Shown here: in pieces, positions 1 through 5,816 of the stretch
How the letters are laid out: the number at the start of each line of letters is the position of its first letter
How positions within the stretch are numbered: position 1 is the first letter of the stretch
The notes under the pieces: generated by a model
What the model saw: only the letters and a program-made list of their open reading frames with translations
Told to the model about the DNA's origin: nothing
Database searches by the model: none
DNA from: Nitrososphaerales archaeon TH703
Lineage (GTDB): Archaea > Thermoproteota > Nitrososphaeria > Nitrososphaerales > Nitrososphaeraceae
DNA length: 10,013 nucleotides
Assembly: GCA_014523525.1 (NCBI GenBank)
Contig: JAATVL010000203.1
Location: forward strand, 1 to 10,013
Reading direction: 5' to 3'
Made by a program: the position numbers and the translations under genes

Positions 1-259
1 CGTCAAAATTAGATTCTGATCCTCTGAAGACTTCCTCGGACCCTAGGTGGCCATATCTATCATATTTTTTTCCTTTTTTTTCGTCTGATAGTACAGCATA
101 TGCTTCTGAAATTTCCTTGAATTTCTCTTCTGCACCTGCGCTCTTATTTCTGTCAGGATGGTATTGTAGAGCTAATTTCCTATAATTATTCTTGATCTCT
201 TCTTTAGTAGCATTCTTGTCAACGTTCAATACTTCGTAATAGTCGCGCTTTGTTGTCAT
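1..259 (-). CDS. dnaJ: DnaJ (Hsp40) co-chaperone, N-terminal J domain, partial
   Basis: J-domain protein that delivers clients to DnaK and stimulates its ATPase. I read 86 codons from the ATG at 259 down to the window edge; the C-terminal part lies outside. The start [13 protein letters not shown] is the classical DnaJ N-terminus. Helix II is basic ([10 protein letters not shown]), followed by the HPD motif at residues 34-36, which contacts Hsp70. The helix III/IV region [14 protein letters not shown] and the YDRYGH segment follow, and the sequence is just entering the expected G/F-rich linker. It lies 64 bases after the dnaK stop on the same strand, so it is probably the third gene of grpE-dnaK-dnaJ. 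No convincing promoter was seen in the 64-base gap. Whether the zinc-finger domain of a full type I DnaJ is present cannot be judged here. Confidence 0.95.
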   Translation of the reverse strand, partial: MTTKRDYYEVLNVDKNATKEEIKNNYRKLALQYHPDRNKSAGAEEKFKEISEAYAVLSDEKKGKKYDRYGHLGSEEVFRGSESNFD

Positions 260-323
260 GGTAAGATACCATTGGTTGAAAATAAGTGATTCAATTCAGG
301 TTTGCCTTTTCAGACCAATCAAG

Positions 324-2195
324 TTATGGTTGGGTGTTAGATTGATTCGCAGTATCTGAACTTTGATTCGCAGTATCTGAACTTTGATTCGCACTTTCTG
401 AATTCTGAGATGATGTAGTTTGTTGGGATGCTGCAGCTCCAGCAGCCCTGTAAGCTTCGGTACTTATTTCACCTACGATATTTTTTAGGCCTTCTATTTT
501 CTTTTTAATCTCTTCGATATTATTTGATGTAACAGATTCCCTCAGTTCCTTGACTGCGTTATTCACTTTTTCTATTTGTTCTGGTTTAATTTTGTCTTTT
601 AAATCCTGCTGTGTTAATTTCTCTGCGGTATAAATTAGATTATCTGCTTCATTTTTTACTTCAGCTTCTTCCTTCTTCTTTTTATCCTGTTCTGCAAATT
701 GCTCTGATTCTTTCTTAAGCCTTTCAATATCGTCTTTAGATAATTTAGTATTTGCAGAAATTGTTATTTTTGATTCCTTAGATGTGGCTAGGTCTTTTGC
801 AGTAACATTAAGAATTCCATTTGCGTCAATGTCAAAAGTAACTTCTACCTGCGGAATACCTCTGGGCGCCGGTGGTATTCCTGATAAATTGAACATACCC
901 AGCGAAACACAATCGGATGCCATTGATCTTTCTCCTTGCACTACATGGACAGTAACTGCGTTTTGATAGTCTGCAGCAGTAGTAAAGACTTTGCTTTTCT
1001 TTGTCGGGATGGTTGTATTCCTATCGATGAGTGGTTCTTTTAATCCTCCAAGTACTTCAACTCCTAACGTGAGGGGAGTCACGTCTACTAGGAGAATATC
1101 TGTGGTTACATCACCAGCAATGATCGCAGCTTGAATAGCAGCTCCCATAGCCACAGCTTCCATTGGATCAATACCTCTTTCGGGCTCCTTTCCCATTACA
1201 TTTGTAATGAATTGTCTTACAATGGGCATTCGTGTAGGACCGCCAATCAAAATTATTTTTTCAATCTCTGCGGCTTTTAGCTTTGCGTCCTCGATGGCTT
1301 GTAACATGGGCGCTTTACATCTTTCAACAATTGGTCTTAGTAATTCTTCCAATTTTGATCTGGAAAGAGTCAAGACCAAATTTTTAGGACCAGTAGATGA
1401 GTCATAGGACAAGAATGGTAAATTTATTTCAGTGGTCATTACATTTGATAACTCAATTTTTGCCTTTTCAGCTGCTTCTTTGATTCTCATCATTGCAGCC
1501 TTATCATTACGAACATCAATAGAACTTTGGTTCTTAAATTCTTGCATGATATATTCTACAATAGAATTATCCATATCTGTTCCACCCAGCTGTGTATCAC
1601 CAGATGTACTCTTAACCTGAAATACTCCGCCACCCATTTCCATTATGGTAACGTCTAGAGTTCCTCCACCCAAATCGAATACCATTATCTTCAAGTCTTT
1701 GTTTACTTTATCTAGTCCGTATGCAAGCGACGCAGCAGTAGGTTCATTAATAATTCTTACGACTTCTAGACCGGCGATTTCTCCAGAGTCTTTGGTTGCT
1801 TGTCGTTGATTATCATTAAAATATGCCGGAACTGTTATTACTGCTTTGTCTACAGTTTCACCTATATACGCCTCAGAGTCTCTTTTTATTTTTTGCAAAA
1901 TAAACGACGATATTTGCTGAGGAGTGTACTGCTTGTCATACACTTTAAATTTGAAATCAGTTCCCATTTTGCGTTTGGCCGCCATTACAGTACCTTCAGG
2001 ATTTGTAACCATCTGCCTTCTTGCAGGTTCACCTACCAACAGCTGACCATCCTTAGTAAAGGCTACATATGAGGGAAATGCTTTTCCACCAACTGATGTT
2101 CCTTCAGCTGCCTGTATTATAGTAGGTTTTCCTCCAATCATAACCGAGGCTGCAGAATTGCTTGTTCCAAGGTCTATCCCAATAATTTTACCCAT
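324..2195 (-). CDS. dnaK: Molecular chaperone DnaK (Hsp70)
   Basis: ATP-dependent cytosolic Hsp70, 623 residues. The nucleotide-binding domain opens with [10 protein letters not shown] (residues 5-14). It contains the signature stretches [13 protein letters not shown] (148-160), [11 protein letters not shown] (172-182) and [11 protein letters not shown] (314-324). The interdomain linker is near 366-378 ([13 protein letters not shown]), followed by the beta substrate-binding domain and a charged helical lid. The segment before IINEPTAA is about 20 residues shorter than in proteobacterial DnaK, as known for Gram-positive and archaeal Hsp70s that lack the N-terminal insert. The tail (about 595-623) is Ser/Gln/Asn-rich with a repeated SSDTANQ heptad and no EEVD. 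The ATG is 12 bases after the grpE stop. AAGGAG in the last grpE codons lies about 15 bases upstream of the start, rather far for a ribosome-binding site. Archaeal DnaK is generally thought to have been acquired from bacteria. Confidence 0.98.
   Translation of the reverse strand: MGKIIGIDLGTSNSAASVMIGGKPTIIQAAEGTSVGGKAFPSYVAFTKDGQLLVGEPARRQMVTNPEGTVMAAKRKMGTDFKFKVYDKQYTPQQISSFILQKIKRDSEAYIGETVDKAVITVPAYFNDNQRQATKDSGEIAGLEVVRIINEPTAASLAYGLDKVNKDLKIMVFDLGGGTLDVTIMEMGGGVFQVKSTSGDTQLGGTDMDNSIVEYIMQEFKNQSSIDVRNDKAAMMRIKEAAEKAKIELSNVMTTEINLPFLSYDSSTGPKNLVLTLSRSKLEELLRPIVERCKAPMLQAIEDAKLKAAEIEKIILIGGPTRMPIVRQFITNVMGKEPERGIDPMEAVAMGAAIQAAIIAGDVTTDILLVDVTPLTLGVEVLGGLKEPLIDRNTTIPTKKSKVFTTAADYQNAVTVHVVQGERSMASDCVSLGMFNLSGIPPAPRGIPQVEVTFDIDANGILNVTAKDLATSKESKITISANTKLSKDDIERLKKESEQFAEQDKKKKEEAEVKNEADNLIYTAEKLTQQDLKDKIKPEQIEKVNNAVKELRESVTSNNIEEIKKKIEGLKNIVGEISTEAYRAAGAAASQQTTSSQNSESANQSSDTANQSSDTANQSNTQP
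342..405. repeat. 21-bp tandem repeat in the dnaK 3' end
   Basis: Three head-to-tail units with a 21-base period. The core GATTCG occurs at 344, 365 and 386 on the plus strand. The first two units are almost identical and the third has diverged after its first 9 bases. The repeats are in frame and encode the heptad-like SSDTANQ units of the DnaK tail, so a change in copy number would only lengthen or shorten the disordered C-terminus. Confidence 0.85.
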
Positions 2196-2207
2196 AATCT
2201 CTTTTCA

Positions 2208-2846
2208 CTACTCCTTATCTTTTTCATTGATATCTTTATTTGTAACTGTTCTTTTAGATAAAATGACTGAAGAAGGCCTTAAAACTTTATTGTTTAACAA
2301 ATATCCCTTCCTTACTACTTCCATTATTGAGTTATCGGGTGCCAATTCATTAGATACAAAACCTATAGCATCATGAACGTTTGGATCGAAGGGTGTGCCC
2401 ATAGTTTCGATTTCTACCAATCCTTCGTCCTTCATAAAGCCCTCAAAGTTAGTCATAATCCCACGTATGCCACTAATAACAGTAGAATCGTATTGGCCAT
2501 TTTTTAGGGTTTCAAGGGCCAGGATGCAATCATCATAAATCTTGAGGATTTTTATGAAAAGTTGAGACCTATCTTCTTGAATTCTTGATTCCATTTGTTT
2601 TTCTATTTGTTTGCGATAGTTGTCGAAATCTGCCATCAGATATCGAAGCTTTGACAAGTTTTTTTCCGAGACTTCTTTTTCCTTTTCAAGTTCCACCTTC
2701 AGGAATTCTATCTCTCTTTTTAATACCTCACTACCCGTAATTTCGGAATTGATTCCATCTTCACTATCCGTGTCCTTATTTGATATCTCACTATCCGTAA
2801 TTTCGGAATTGATTGTATCCTCACCTTCCTTCGTTATGTCGGCCAA
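2208..2846 (-). CDS. grpE: GrpE nucleotide exchange factor
   Basis: Releases ADP from DnaK; it acts as a dimer in the cytosol. The protein has 212 residues if it starts at the TTG at 2846. That is the only plausible start: an in-frame stop lies 7 codons upstream, and the next Met (residue 71) is already inside the conserved helix. Residues 1-40 are acidic, probably disordered, and contain a 20-residue internal duplication (INSEIT at 12-17 and 32-37). A long coiled coil covers about 41-95 and includes the GrpE-typical LMADFDNYRK (70-79). The C-terminal beta domain carries FDPNVHDA (153-160) and GYLLNNKVLRPSSV (181-194), both family signatures. It is the first gene of the operon, with dnaK following after 12 bases. 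A weak A+T-rich TATA-like stretch (2873-2880) sits about 30 bases before the TTG. Confidence 0.95.
   Translation of the reverse strand: MADITKEGEDTINSEITDSEISNKDTDSEDGINSEITGSEVLKREIEFLKVELEKEKEVSEKNLSKLRYLMADFDNYRKQIEKQMESRIQEDRSQLFIKILKIYDDCILALETLKNGQYDSTVISGIRGIMTNFEGFMKDEGLVEIETMGTPFDPNVHDAIGFVSNELAPDNSIMEVVRKGYLLNNKVLRPSSVILSKRTVTNKDINEKDKE
2727..2814. repeat. Two-copy 60-base-period repeat in the grpE 5' end
   Basis: Bases 2727-2754 recur at 2787-2814 with one mismatch in 28 (c at 2734, t at 2794). A shorter related piece begins at about 2758. The period is 60 bases, so the frame is kept, and the copies encode INSEITGSE and INSEITDSE in the acidic N-terminal tail of GrpE. This looks like a recent in-frame duplication in a disordered region. 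Confidence 0.8.
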
Positions 2847-2887
2847 GATTGAAAATGTTTTGAGTCATCTGAGATAATTAGCTATCG

Positions 2888-3364
2888 TTGGTGAATTATA
2901 AAATCAAAAAACATAATAAACCAAATCATGGCTTCTTCTTAATACAACATAAATTGGAAGATGAAGAACTGAGAATCATAAACGAAAAAAGAATGAAAAA
3001 GTTACAACAAGTAATAAAAGATAAAGAACTCTTGAAAAATATAAAAGAGCCATTAAATCTAGATGACACCACGTTTTTTCAAACTATTAACAAATTCCCA
3101 TTAATATTGGTAGATTTCTGGGCTCCTTGGTGTGGACCATGCCGGATGATGGCTCCCATCATTGATCAGAGTGGAAAAGATTATCAAGGGAAACTACTCG
3201 TAGGAAAGTTAAATGTTGACGAAAATCCATTAGTTGCAAGACAACTTGCTATATCCAGTATACCGACTTTAATCTTATTTAAGAAAGGTAAAGCAGTGAA
3301 TAAGATTATTGGATCCGTGTCTAAAAATAGAATAGATGAAATGGTAAAAATGCATCTAGAGTAG
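2888..3364 (+). CDS. Thioredoxin with N-terminal charged extension
   Basis: Thiol-disulfide oxidoreductase of the thioredoxin fold, presumably cytosolic: no signal peptide or membrane segment is visible. In the longest frame (158 residues, TTG start) the active site WCGPC is at 81-85 within VDFWAPWCGPCRMMAP. The cis-proline is P126 (SSIPT), followed by LILFKKGK. The thioredoxin domain proper starts near residue 55 and is of normal length. The first 50 or so residues are extra; 24-42 form a charged helix (EDEELRIINEKRMKKL). The start is uncertain. Residues 1-22 are basic and do not look conserved, and TTG 2954 (137 residues) or ATG 2993 (123 residues) are good alternatives; coordinates here give the outer limit. 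It is divergent from grpE with only 41 bases between start codons, so promoters must overlap or lie in coding sequence. Its reductase partner is not in the window. Confidence 0.93.
   Translation: MVNYKIKKHNKPNHGFFLIQHKLEDEELRIINEKRMKKLQQVIKDKELLKNIKEPLNLDDTTFFQTINKFPLILVDFWAPWCGPCRMMAPIIDQSGKDYQGKLLVGKLNVDENPLVARQLAISSIPTLILFKKGKAVNKIIGSVSKNRIDEMVKMHLE
2896..2903 (+). promoter_or_regulatory. Possible TATA box for the thioredoxin gene
   Basis: TTATAAAA lies just inside the longest thioredoxin reading frame. If it drives transcription, the RNA would begin near 2925-2930. The real start would then be the in-frame TTG at 2954 or the ATG at 2993 rather than the TTG at 2888. This is inferred from position and composition only. 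Confidence 0.35.
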
Positions 3365-3367
3365 AAT

Positions 3368-3406
3368 GATTTTTTGAAAAATCTATGATATTGTTTTACC
3401 TTTTAA
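3368..3406 (+). terminator. Weak hairpin plus T-rich tract after thioredoxin
   Basis: Perfect 7-base arms GATTTTT (3368-3374) and AAAAATC (3377-3383) with a 2-base spacer, 3 bases after the thioredoxin stop, then a T-rich run (3391-3406). The stem is A/T only and the loop too tight to be stable. The T-rich tract itself may be what stops an archaeal RNA polymerase. Low confidence. Confidence 0.25.
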
Positions 3407-3509
3407 TAATCCTGAAATGAATACAAGACTACCAATTAGAATTTTATGCCAGAATTTCGAATAATAACAATAATTTTGGAATTGAACCGCCTATTTTGTA
3501 AGTTAAATA

Positions 3510-3770
3510 TCAAATATCAATATTGAATAATTGCGGAGCATATATAGAACCTTCTCTTACTCTTTTCACTTTCGCCACAGACAGGTAATGCGGCCATATA
3601 GTAATAATGATTGAACCTTCAGGAACTCCCTCTGGAGATTCAATAATTATTATGTCATTAGGATCTACACCATGTTCGTTCAGAACTATTTTACTTCTTT
3701 CTACAAGCTCTGAGGACATCCCACTACTATAAAGATAAACTTTATCAACGTAAGCTATCTTAGGATCCAT
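3510..3770 (-). CDS. Hypothetical protein, 86 residues
   Basis: I do not recognise this family. The ATG at 3770 gives MDPKIAYVDKVYLYSS and the frame ends at 3510. It is a small soluble protein without Cys, signal peptide or membrane helix. Visible pattern: a short beta-like stretch (4-14), an amphipathic helix (about 18-34), an Ile-rich strand (IIIIES, about 40-45), a Pro/Gly turn (PEGVPEGS), a hydrophobic strand (IIITIWPHYL), then a basic segment (KVKRVREG). The alternating alpha/beta pattern and normal composition argue for a real gene. It follows the Elf1-like gene on the same strand after 53 bases, so the two may be co-transcribed. A weak A+T-rich stretch near 3794-3804 could also supply its own promoter. 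It converges with thioredoxin. Confidence 0.7.
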   Translation of the reverse strand: MDPKIAYVDKVYLYSSGMSSELVERSKIVLNEHGVDPNDIIIIESPEGVPEGSIIITIWPHYLSVAKVKRVREGSIYAPQLFNIDI

Positions 3771-3823
3771 TTCTATCTATTGAGTTGCTTATCCATTAAA
3801 TCCTTATGTAAATTTTGTTAGTC

Positions 3824-3991
3824 CTATAATTCGTCAATGGGGAATTTGGATCTACAACCTATACATTCATAAATTTCATTTCCCACGGGCCCGCTTACAT
3901 TAAATCTAACAATTGTGGTGCACTTGGGACATCTTCCCTCCACTGTTCTTCTACTCTTATGCGGCCTTGAAGTACTCTTTCTTCTTCCCAT
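3824..3991 (-). CDS. Small zinc-ribbon protein resembling transcription elongation factor Elf1
   Basis: A 55-codon gene read directly from the minus strand: ATG at 3991, TAG at 3824-3826. The protein begins MGRRKSTSRPHKSRR, a basic tail, followed by a zinc ribbon with CPKC (21-24) and CIGC (43-46) about 18 residues apart, and ends SKFPIDEL. Eukaryotic Elf1 (ELOF1) also begins MGRRKS plus a basic tail, followed by CPFC and a second CxxC about 20 residues later and then a Phe. Order, spacing and N-terminus agree, so an archaeal Elf1-like factor that binds elongating RNA polymerase is my best guess. It lacks the C-terminal extension of eukaryotic Elf1. A palindromic TTTATAAA sits about 31 bases upstream of the ATG, fitting a leaderless or nearly leaderless mRNA. 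Being a gene is much surer than being Elf1. Confidence 0.75.
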   Translation of the reverse strand: MGRRKSTSRPHKSRRTVEGRCPKCTTIVRFNVSGPVGNEIYECIGCRSKFPIDEL

Positions 3992-4292
3992 GATCCACAT
4001 TGAATAATAATTAACTGGTTTATAAATTACATTGACATTTAGATAATTTAGGTAATAGTCTTGTTCGAGCGATCACATTCATAAAATGTTGTTATGCTTT
4101 CTCTTGGAAACACTCTCTTCGCAACATGCGTTTGTAACTGGAACCGGTGCTCGATTATGAACACTTATTCCAACATTAGTTCATACCCACAAAGACAATT
4201 TCCACCTTTTTTCATTTCAATCTTATATTGCTGCCATAAATTGCATAGCGAATAAGTTAAATCCTACAATTAAGTCAATAAATTATCTGTGA
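3992..4292. other. Gene-free divergent intergenic region between the Elf1-like gene and ctaB
   Basis: 301 bases without a convincing gene. The left end holds the TATA box of the Elf1-like gene (4019-4026). The ctaB side has only weak A+T-rich candidates (4250-4262 and 4277-4286). The middle (4060-4190) is less A+T-rich and holds GTTCGAGCGATCACATTCATA and GTGCTCGATTATGAAC, two loosely related stretches with no clear fold. I found no tRNA, no C/D-box signature and no reading frame longer than about 24 codons. It may hold a long ctaB leader, a regulatory site or an unannotated small RNA. Confidence 0.4.
4019..4026 (-). promoter_or_regulatory. TATA box of the Elf1-like gene
   Basis: TTTATAAA is centred about 31 bases before the ATG at 3991. 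Transcription would start about 5 bases upstream of the ATG or at it. The motif is palindromic, so on its own it does not fix direction; the gene position does. Confidence 0.5.
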
Positions 4293-5177
4293 ATGTTAGC
4301 CGATTACATCGAAGTATCAAAACCAAGGATAGTACTAGTATTGGTTATTTTAGCAATAACAAGCTCTTTAGCTGCAACCAGATTTGATTCAACTCCTACA
4401 GTACCGTGGGATATACCTCTCTATAAACTTCTATTTCTCGGCATATGTGGTTGTTTAGCATCAATGGGGTCGAGCGCCCTAAACCACTATTTTGATCGTG
4501 ATATTGATAAAATAATGTCCAGAACAATAAATAGACCTATACCATCAGGGAGATTAACTCCTAGAAATGTGTTTATTTTTGGTAACATTCTGTGCGCTAG
4601 CTCTATCATAATATCCTTTTTGACTTTAAATTTGATGGCTACAGGGATGATTGCCCTTGGAATATTTTTTTATGTATTCATATACACTCTATGGCTTAAA
4701 CGCTCAAATGCTTCTAATATTGTTGTGGGTGGTTTTGCGGGGAGTGCAGCATCAATGGCCGGATGGGCTACTACGACCGGATCGATGGATGTCTTGGGCT
4801 TTCTGATCGGATGCCTAGTGTTTTTATGGACTCCTCCTCATTTTTGGTCTTTCGCTATAAAATCAAGAGAGGAATACGAATCTGTAAAGGTACCGATGTT
4901 GCCCGTTCTTATAGGCAACGAAAAGACAGCGGAATATATCTTCGCAAACACCGCAATTCTGTTACCATATTCATTATCATTATATTTTCTAGGTTTAGGT
5001 GTCGTGTACTTTATTACCGCGACAATTTCTGGAACCTTGATGCTCGTGTACCACTATAAGTTAACAAAATATCCAAATCCAGATTTTGCATGGAAAGCCT
5101 ACAAGATTACGGCACCATATTTAGTCGTTATTTTTATATCACTTGCATTTGACTCATTATTCTATTACAGGTTTTAG
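4293..5177 (+). CDS. ctaB: Protoheme IX farnesyltransferase (heme O synthase)
   Basis: Integral membrane prenyltransferase of the UbiA family that adds a farnesyl group to heme b to make heme O, the precursor of heme A for heme-copper oxidases. It has 294 residues, the usual length. The first prenyl-diphosphate motif N64-x3-D68-x3-D72 lies in NHYFDRDIDKIMSRT and is followed by NRPIPSGRLTP (80-90). The CtaB-diagnostic WTPPHFWSFA is at 179-188, then the loop with VPMLPVLIG (200-208). About eight or nine hydrophobic segments are visible, at roughly 12-29, 42-63, 94-112, 114-134, 142-158, 166-182, 216-240 and 272-289. The ATG at 4293 gives MLADYIEVSKPRI, the expected N-terminus, with the conserved KPR. 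It stands alone on the plus strand and converges with aEF-1beta 58 bases downstream. No oxidase subunit is in the window. Confidence 0.95.
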   Translation: MLADYIEVSKPRIVLVLVILAITSSLAATRFDSTPTVPWDIPLYKLLFLGICGCLASMGSSALNHYFDRDIDKIMSRTINRPIPSGRLTPRNVFIFGNILCASSIIISFLTLNLMATGMIALGIFFYVFIYTLWLKRSNASNIVVGGFAGSAASMAGWATTTGSMDVLGFLIGCLVFLWTPPHFWSFAIKSREEYESVKVPMLPVLIGNEKTAEYIFANTAILLPYSLSLYFLGLGVVYFITATISGTLMLVYHYKLTKYPNPDFAWKAYKITAPYLVVIFISLAFDSLFYYRF

Positions 5178-5235
5178 TTCAATATGGAAAAATAACAAGC
5201 CTGCAATCCTTAACACTAGGGCAGTTACTTTAAGA

Positions 5236-5517
5236 TTATTTTATCTTAACTGATTGTCTGCTCACGTTTACTACTTCTATTTCGCCTACGGCTTCTATTT
5301 TTCTTATCGATTGTTCTAATAATTCCATTTGGCCTTCTGAGTCATCTAATGTAAAATCAGCTAGAACGGAGTACAAACCAAAGGCAATTGGTTCTTTTGT
5401 ATGTGCTATTAGTTTGAACCCTTCTGGAAGAGATTCAATTAGACTTTTAGGAATTGAATCTACATCTGTATCTGATTCGGAGGGTAGAATCTTGATCCTA
5501 GCAACTAATTTCGTCAT
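5236..5517 (-). CDS. Translation elongation factor aEF-1beta
   Basis: Guanine nucleotide exchange factor that recharges aEF-1alpha with GTP. The 93-residue protein starts at the ATG at 5517 (MTKLVARIKILPSESD), which matches the short archaeal family. A longer in-frame opening from 5610 was rejected because it runs through the upstream zinc-ribbon gene. Landmarks are the strand VARIKILP, the middle segment KLIAHTKEPIAFGLYSVLADFTLDD with the conserved KEPIAFGL, and the final strand EIEVVNVSRQSVKIK. The fold is a small ferredoxin-like domain. The start is 2 bases after the zinc-ribbon stop, and AAGGT in the last zinc-ribbon codons can serve as ribosome-binding site, so the two are translationally linked. 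This zinc-ribbon/aEF-1beta pair is common in archaea. Confidence 0.95.
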   Translation of the reverse strand: MTKLVARIKILPSESDTDVDSIPKSLIESLPEGFKLIAHTKEPIAFGLYSVLADFTLDDSEGQMELLEQSIRKIEAVGEIEVVNVSRQSVKIK

Positions 5518-5519
5518 TA

Positions 5520-5699
5520 TTATGGACCTTCGAACCCACAGCCAATACATTTGTACGACCGGGCAAATTGTCTGCAACTTTGACATCTCCAAATCAGCAC
5601 GTAACCGCAATTAGGACAATAGTATTTTACACATTCATCATTTGCAATTATTGGTCTACTGCAGGACGTACAAACTGGCAATTGTAACGATTTTGACAC
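5520..5699 (-). CDS. Four-CxxC zinc-ribbon protein upstream of aEF-1beta (putative RNA-binding)
   Basis: Small archaeal zinc protein, 59 residues from GTG at 5699 (MSKSLQLPVC...). It has four metal-binding knuckles: CTSC (10-13), CPNC (28-31), CQSC (39-42) and CIGC (51-54). It ends GFEGP, a typical ending for the family. Members of this family (haloarchaeal HVO_2753 type, COG2888) bind two zinc ions and are annotated as putative RNA-binding proteins; the exact role is unsettled. A TATA-like element about 29 bases upstream supports GTG 5699 on a leaderless RNA. A TTG at 5681 (MPVC...) is the alternative, giving 53 residues. It is the first gene of a two-gene unit with aEF-1beta, which suggests a translation-related job. 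It overlaps an out-of-phase extension of the aEF-1beta frame. Confidence 0.88.
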   Translation of the reverse strand: MSKSLQLPVCTSCSRPIIANDECVKYYCPNCGYVLIWRCQSCRQFARSYKCIGCGFEGP

Positions 5700-5722
5700 A
5701 AAAAGCTCTTTCTTTTAATCCG

Positions 5723-5734
5723 AATTTATATTTT
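5723..5734 (-). promoter_or_regulatory. TATA box of the zinc-ribbon/aEF-1beta unit
   Basis: Read on the minus strand this is AAAATATAAATT, centred about 29 bases before the GTG at 5699. The distance fits a leaderless transcript starting at or within a few bases of the GTG. There is no comparable element in front of aEF-1beta itself. Confidence 0.55.
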
Positions 5735-5816
5735 GCTTGTAAGATTCCGTATGACAATCCAGCAGGTCTTCAACCAAAGTTTAGTTAGAGAATAAATTTA
5801 TTTATGCTATGGACCC

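Noticed and set aside
784..2072. Plus-strand open frames opposite dnaK (784-966, 1207-1407, 1432-1620, 1800-2072)
   Set aside because: They lie wholly antisense to a certain DnaK gene, have no family motifs and show irregular composition.
2158..2877. Plus-strand open frames opposite grpE (2158-2376, 2620-2877)
   Set aside because: Antisense to grpE; the Ser-rich product of the second mirrors the grpE repeat and acidic codons.
4085..4159. 24-codon ATG frame in the ctaB upstream gap
   Set aside because: Too short, no promoter or ribosome-binding site, no recognisable motif.
4763..5059. Plus-strand 98-codon frame inside ctaB, and similar ones at 5414-5614 and 6335-6547
   Set aside because: Out-of-frame or antisense shadows of well supported genes without motifs of their own.
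5518..5610. 31-residue N-terminal extension of aEF-1beta
   Set aside because: It reads through the zinc-ribbon gene in another frame; the family starts at MTKLVARIK.
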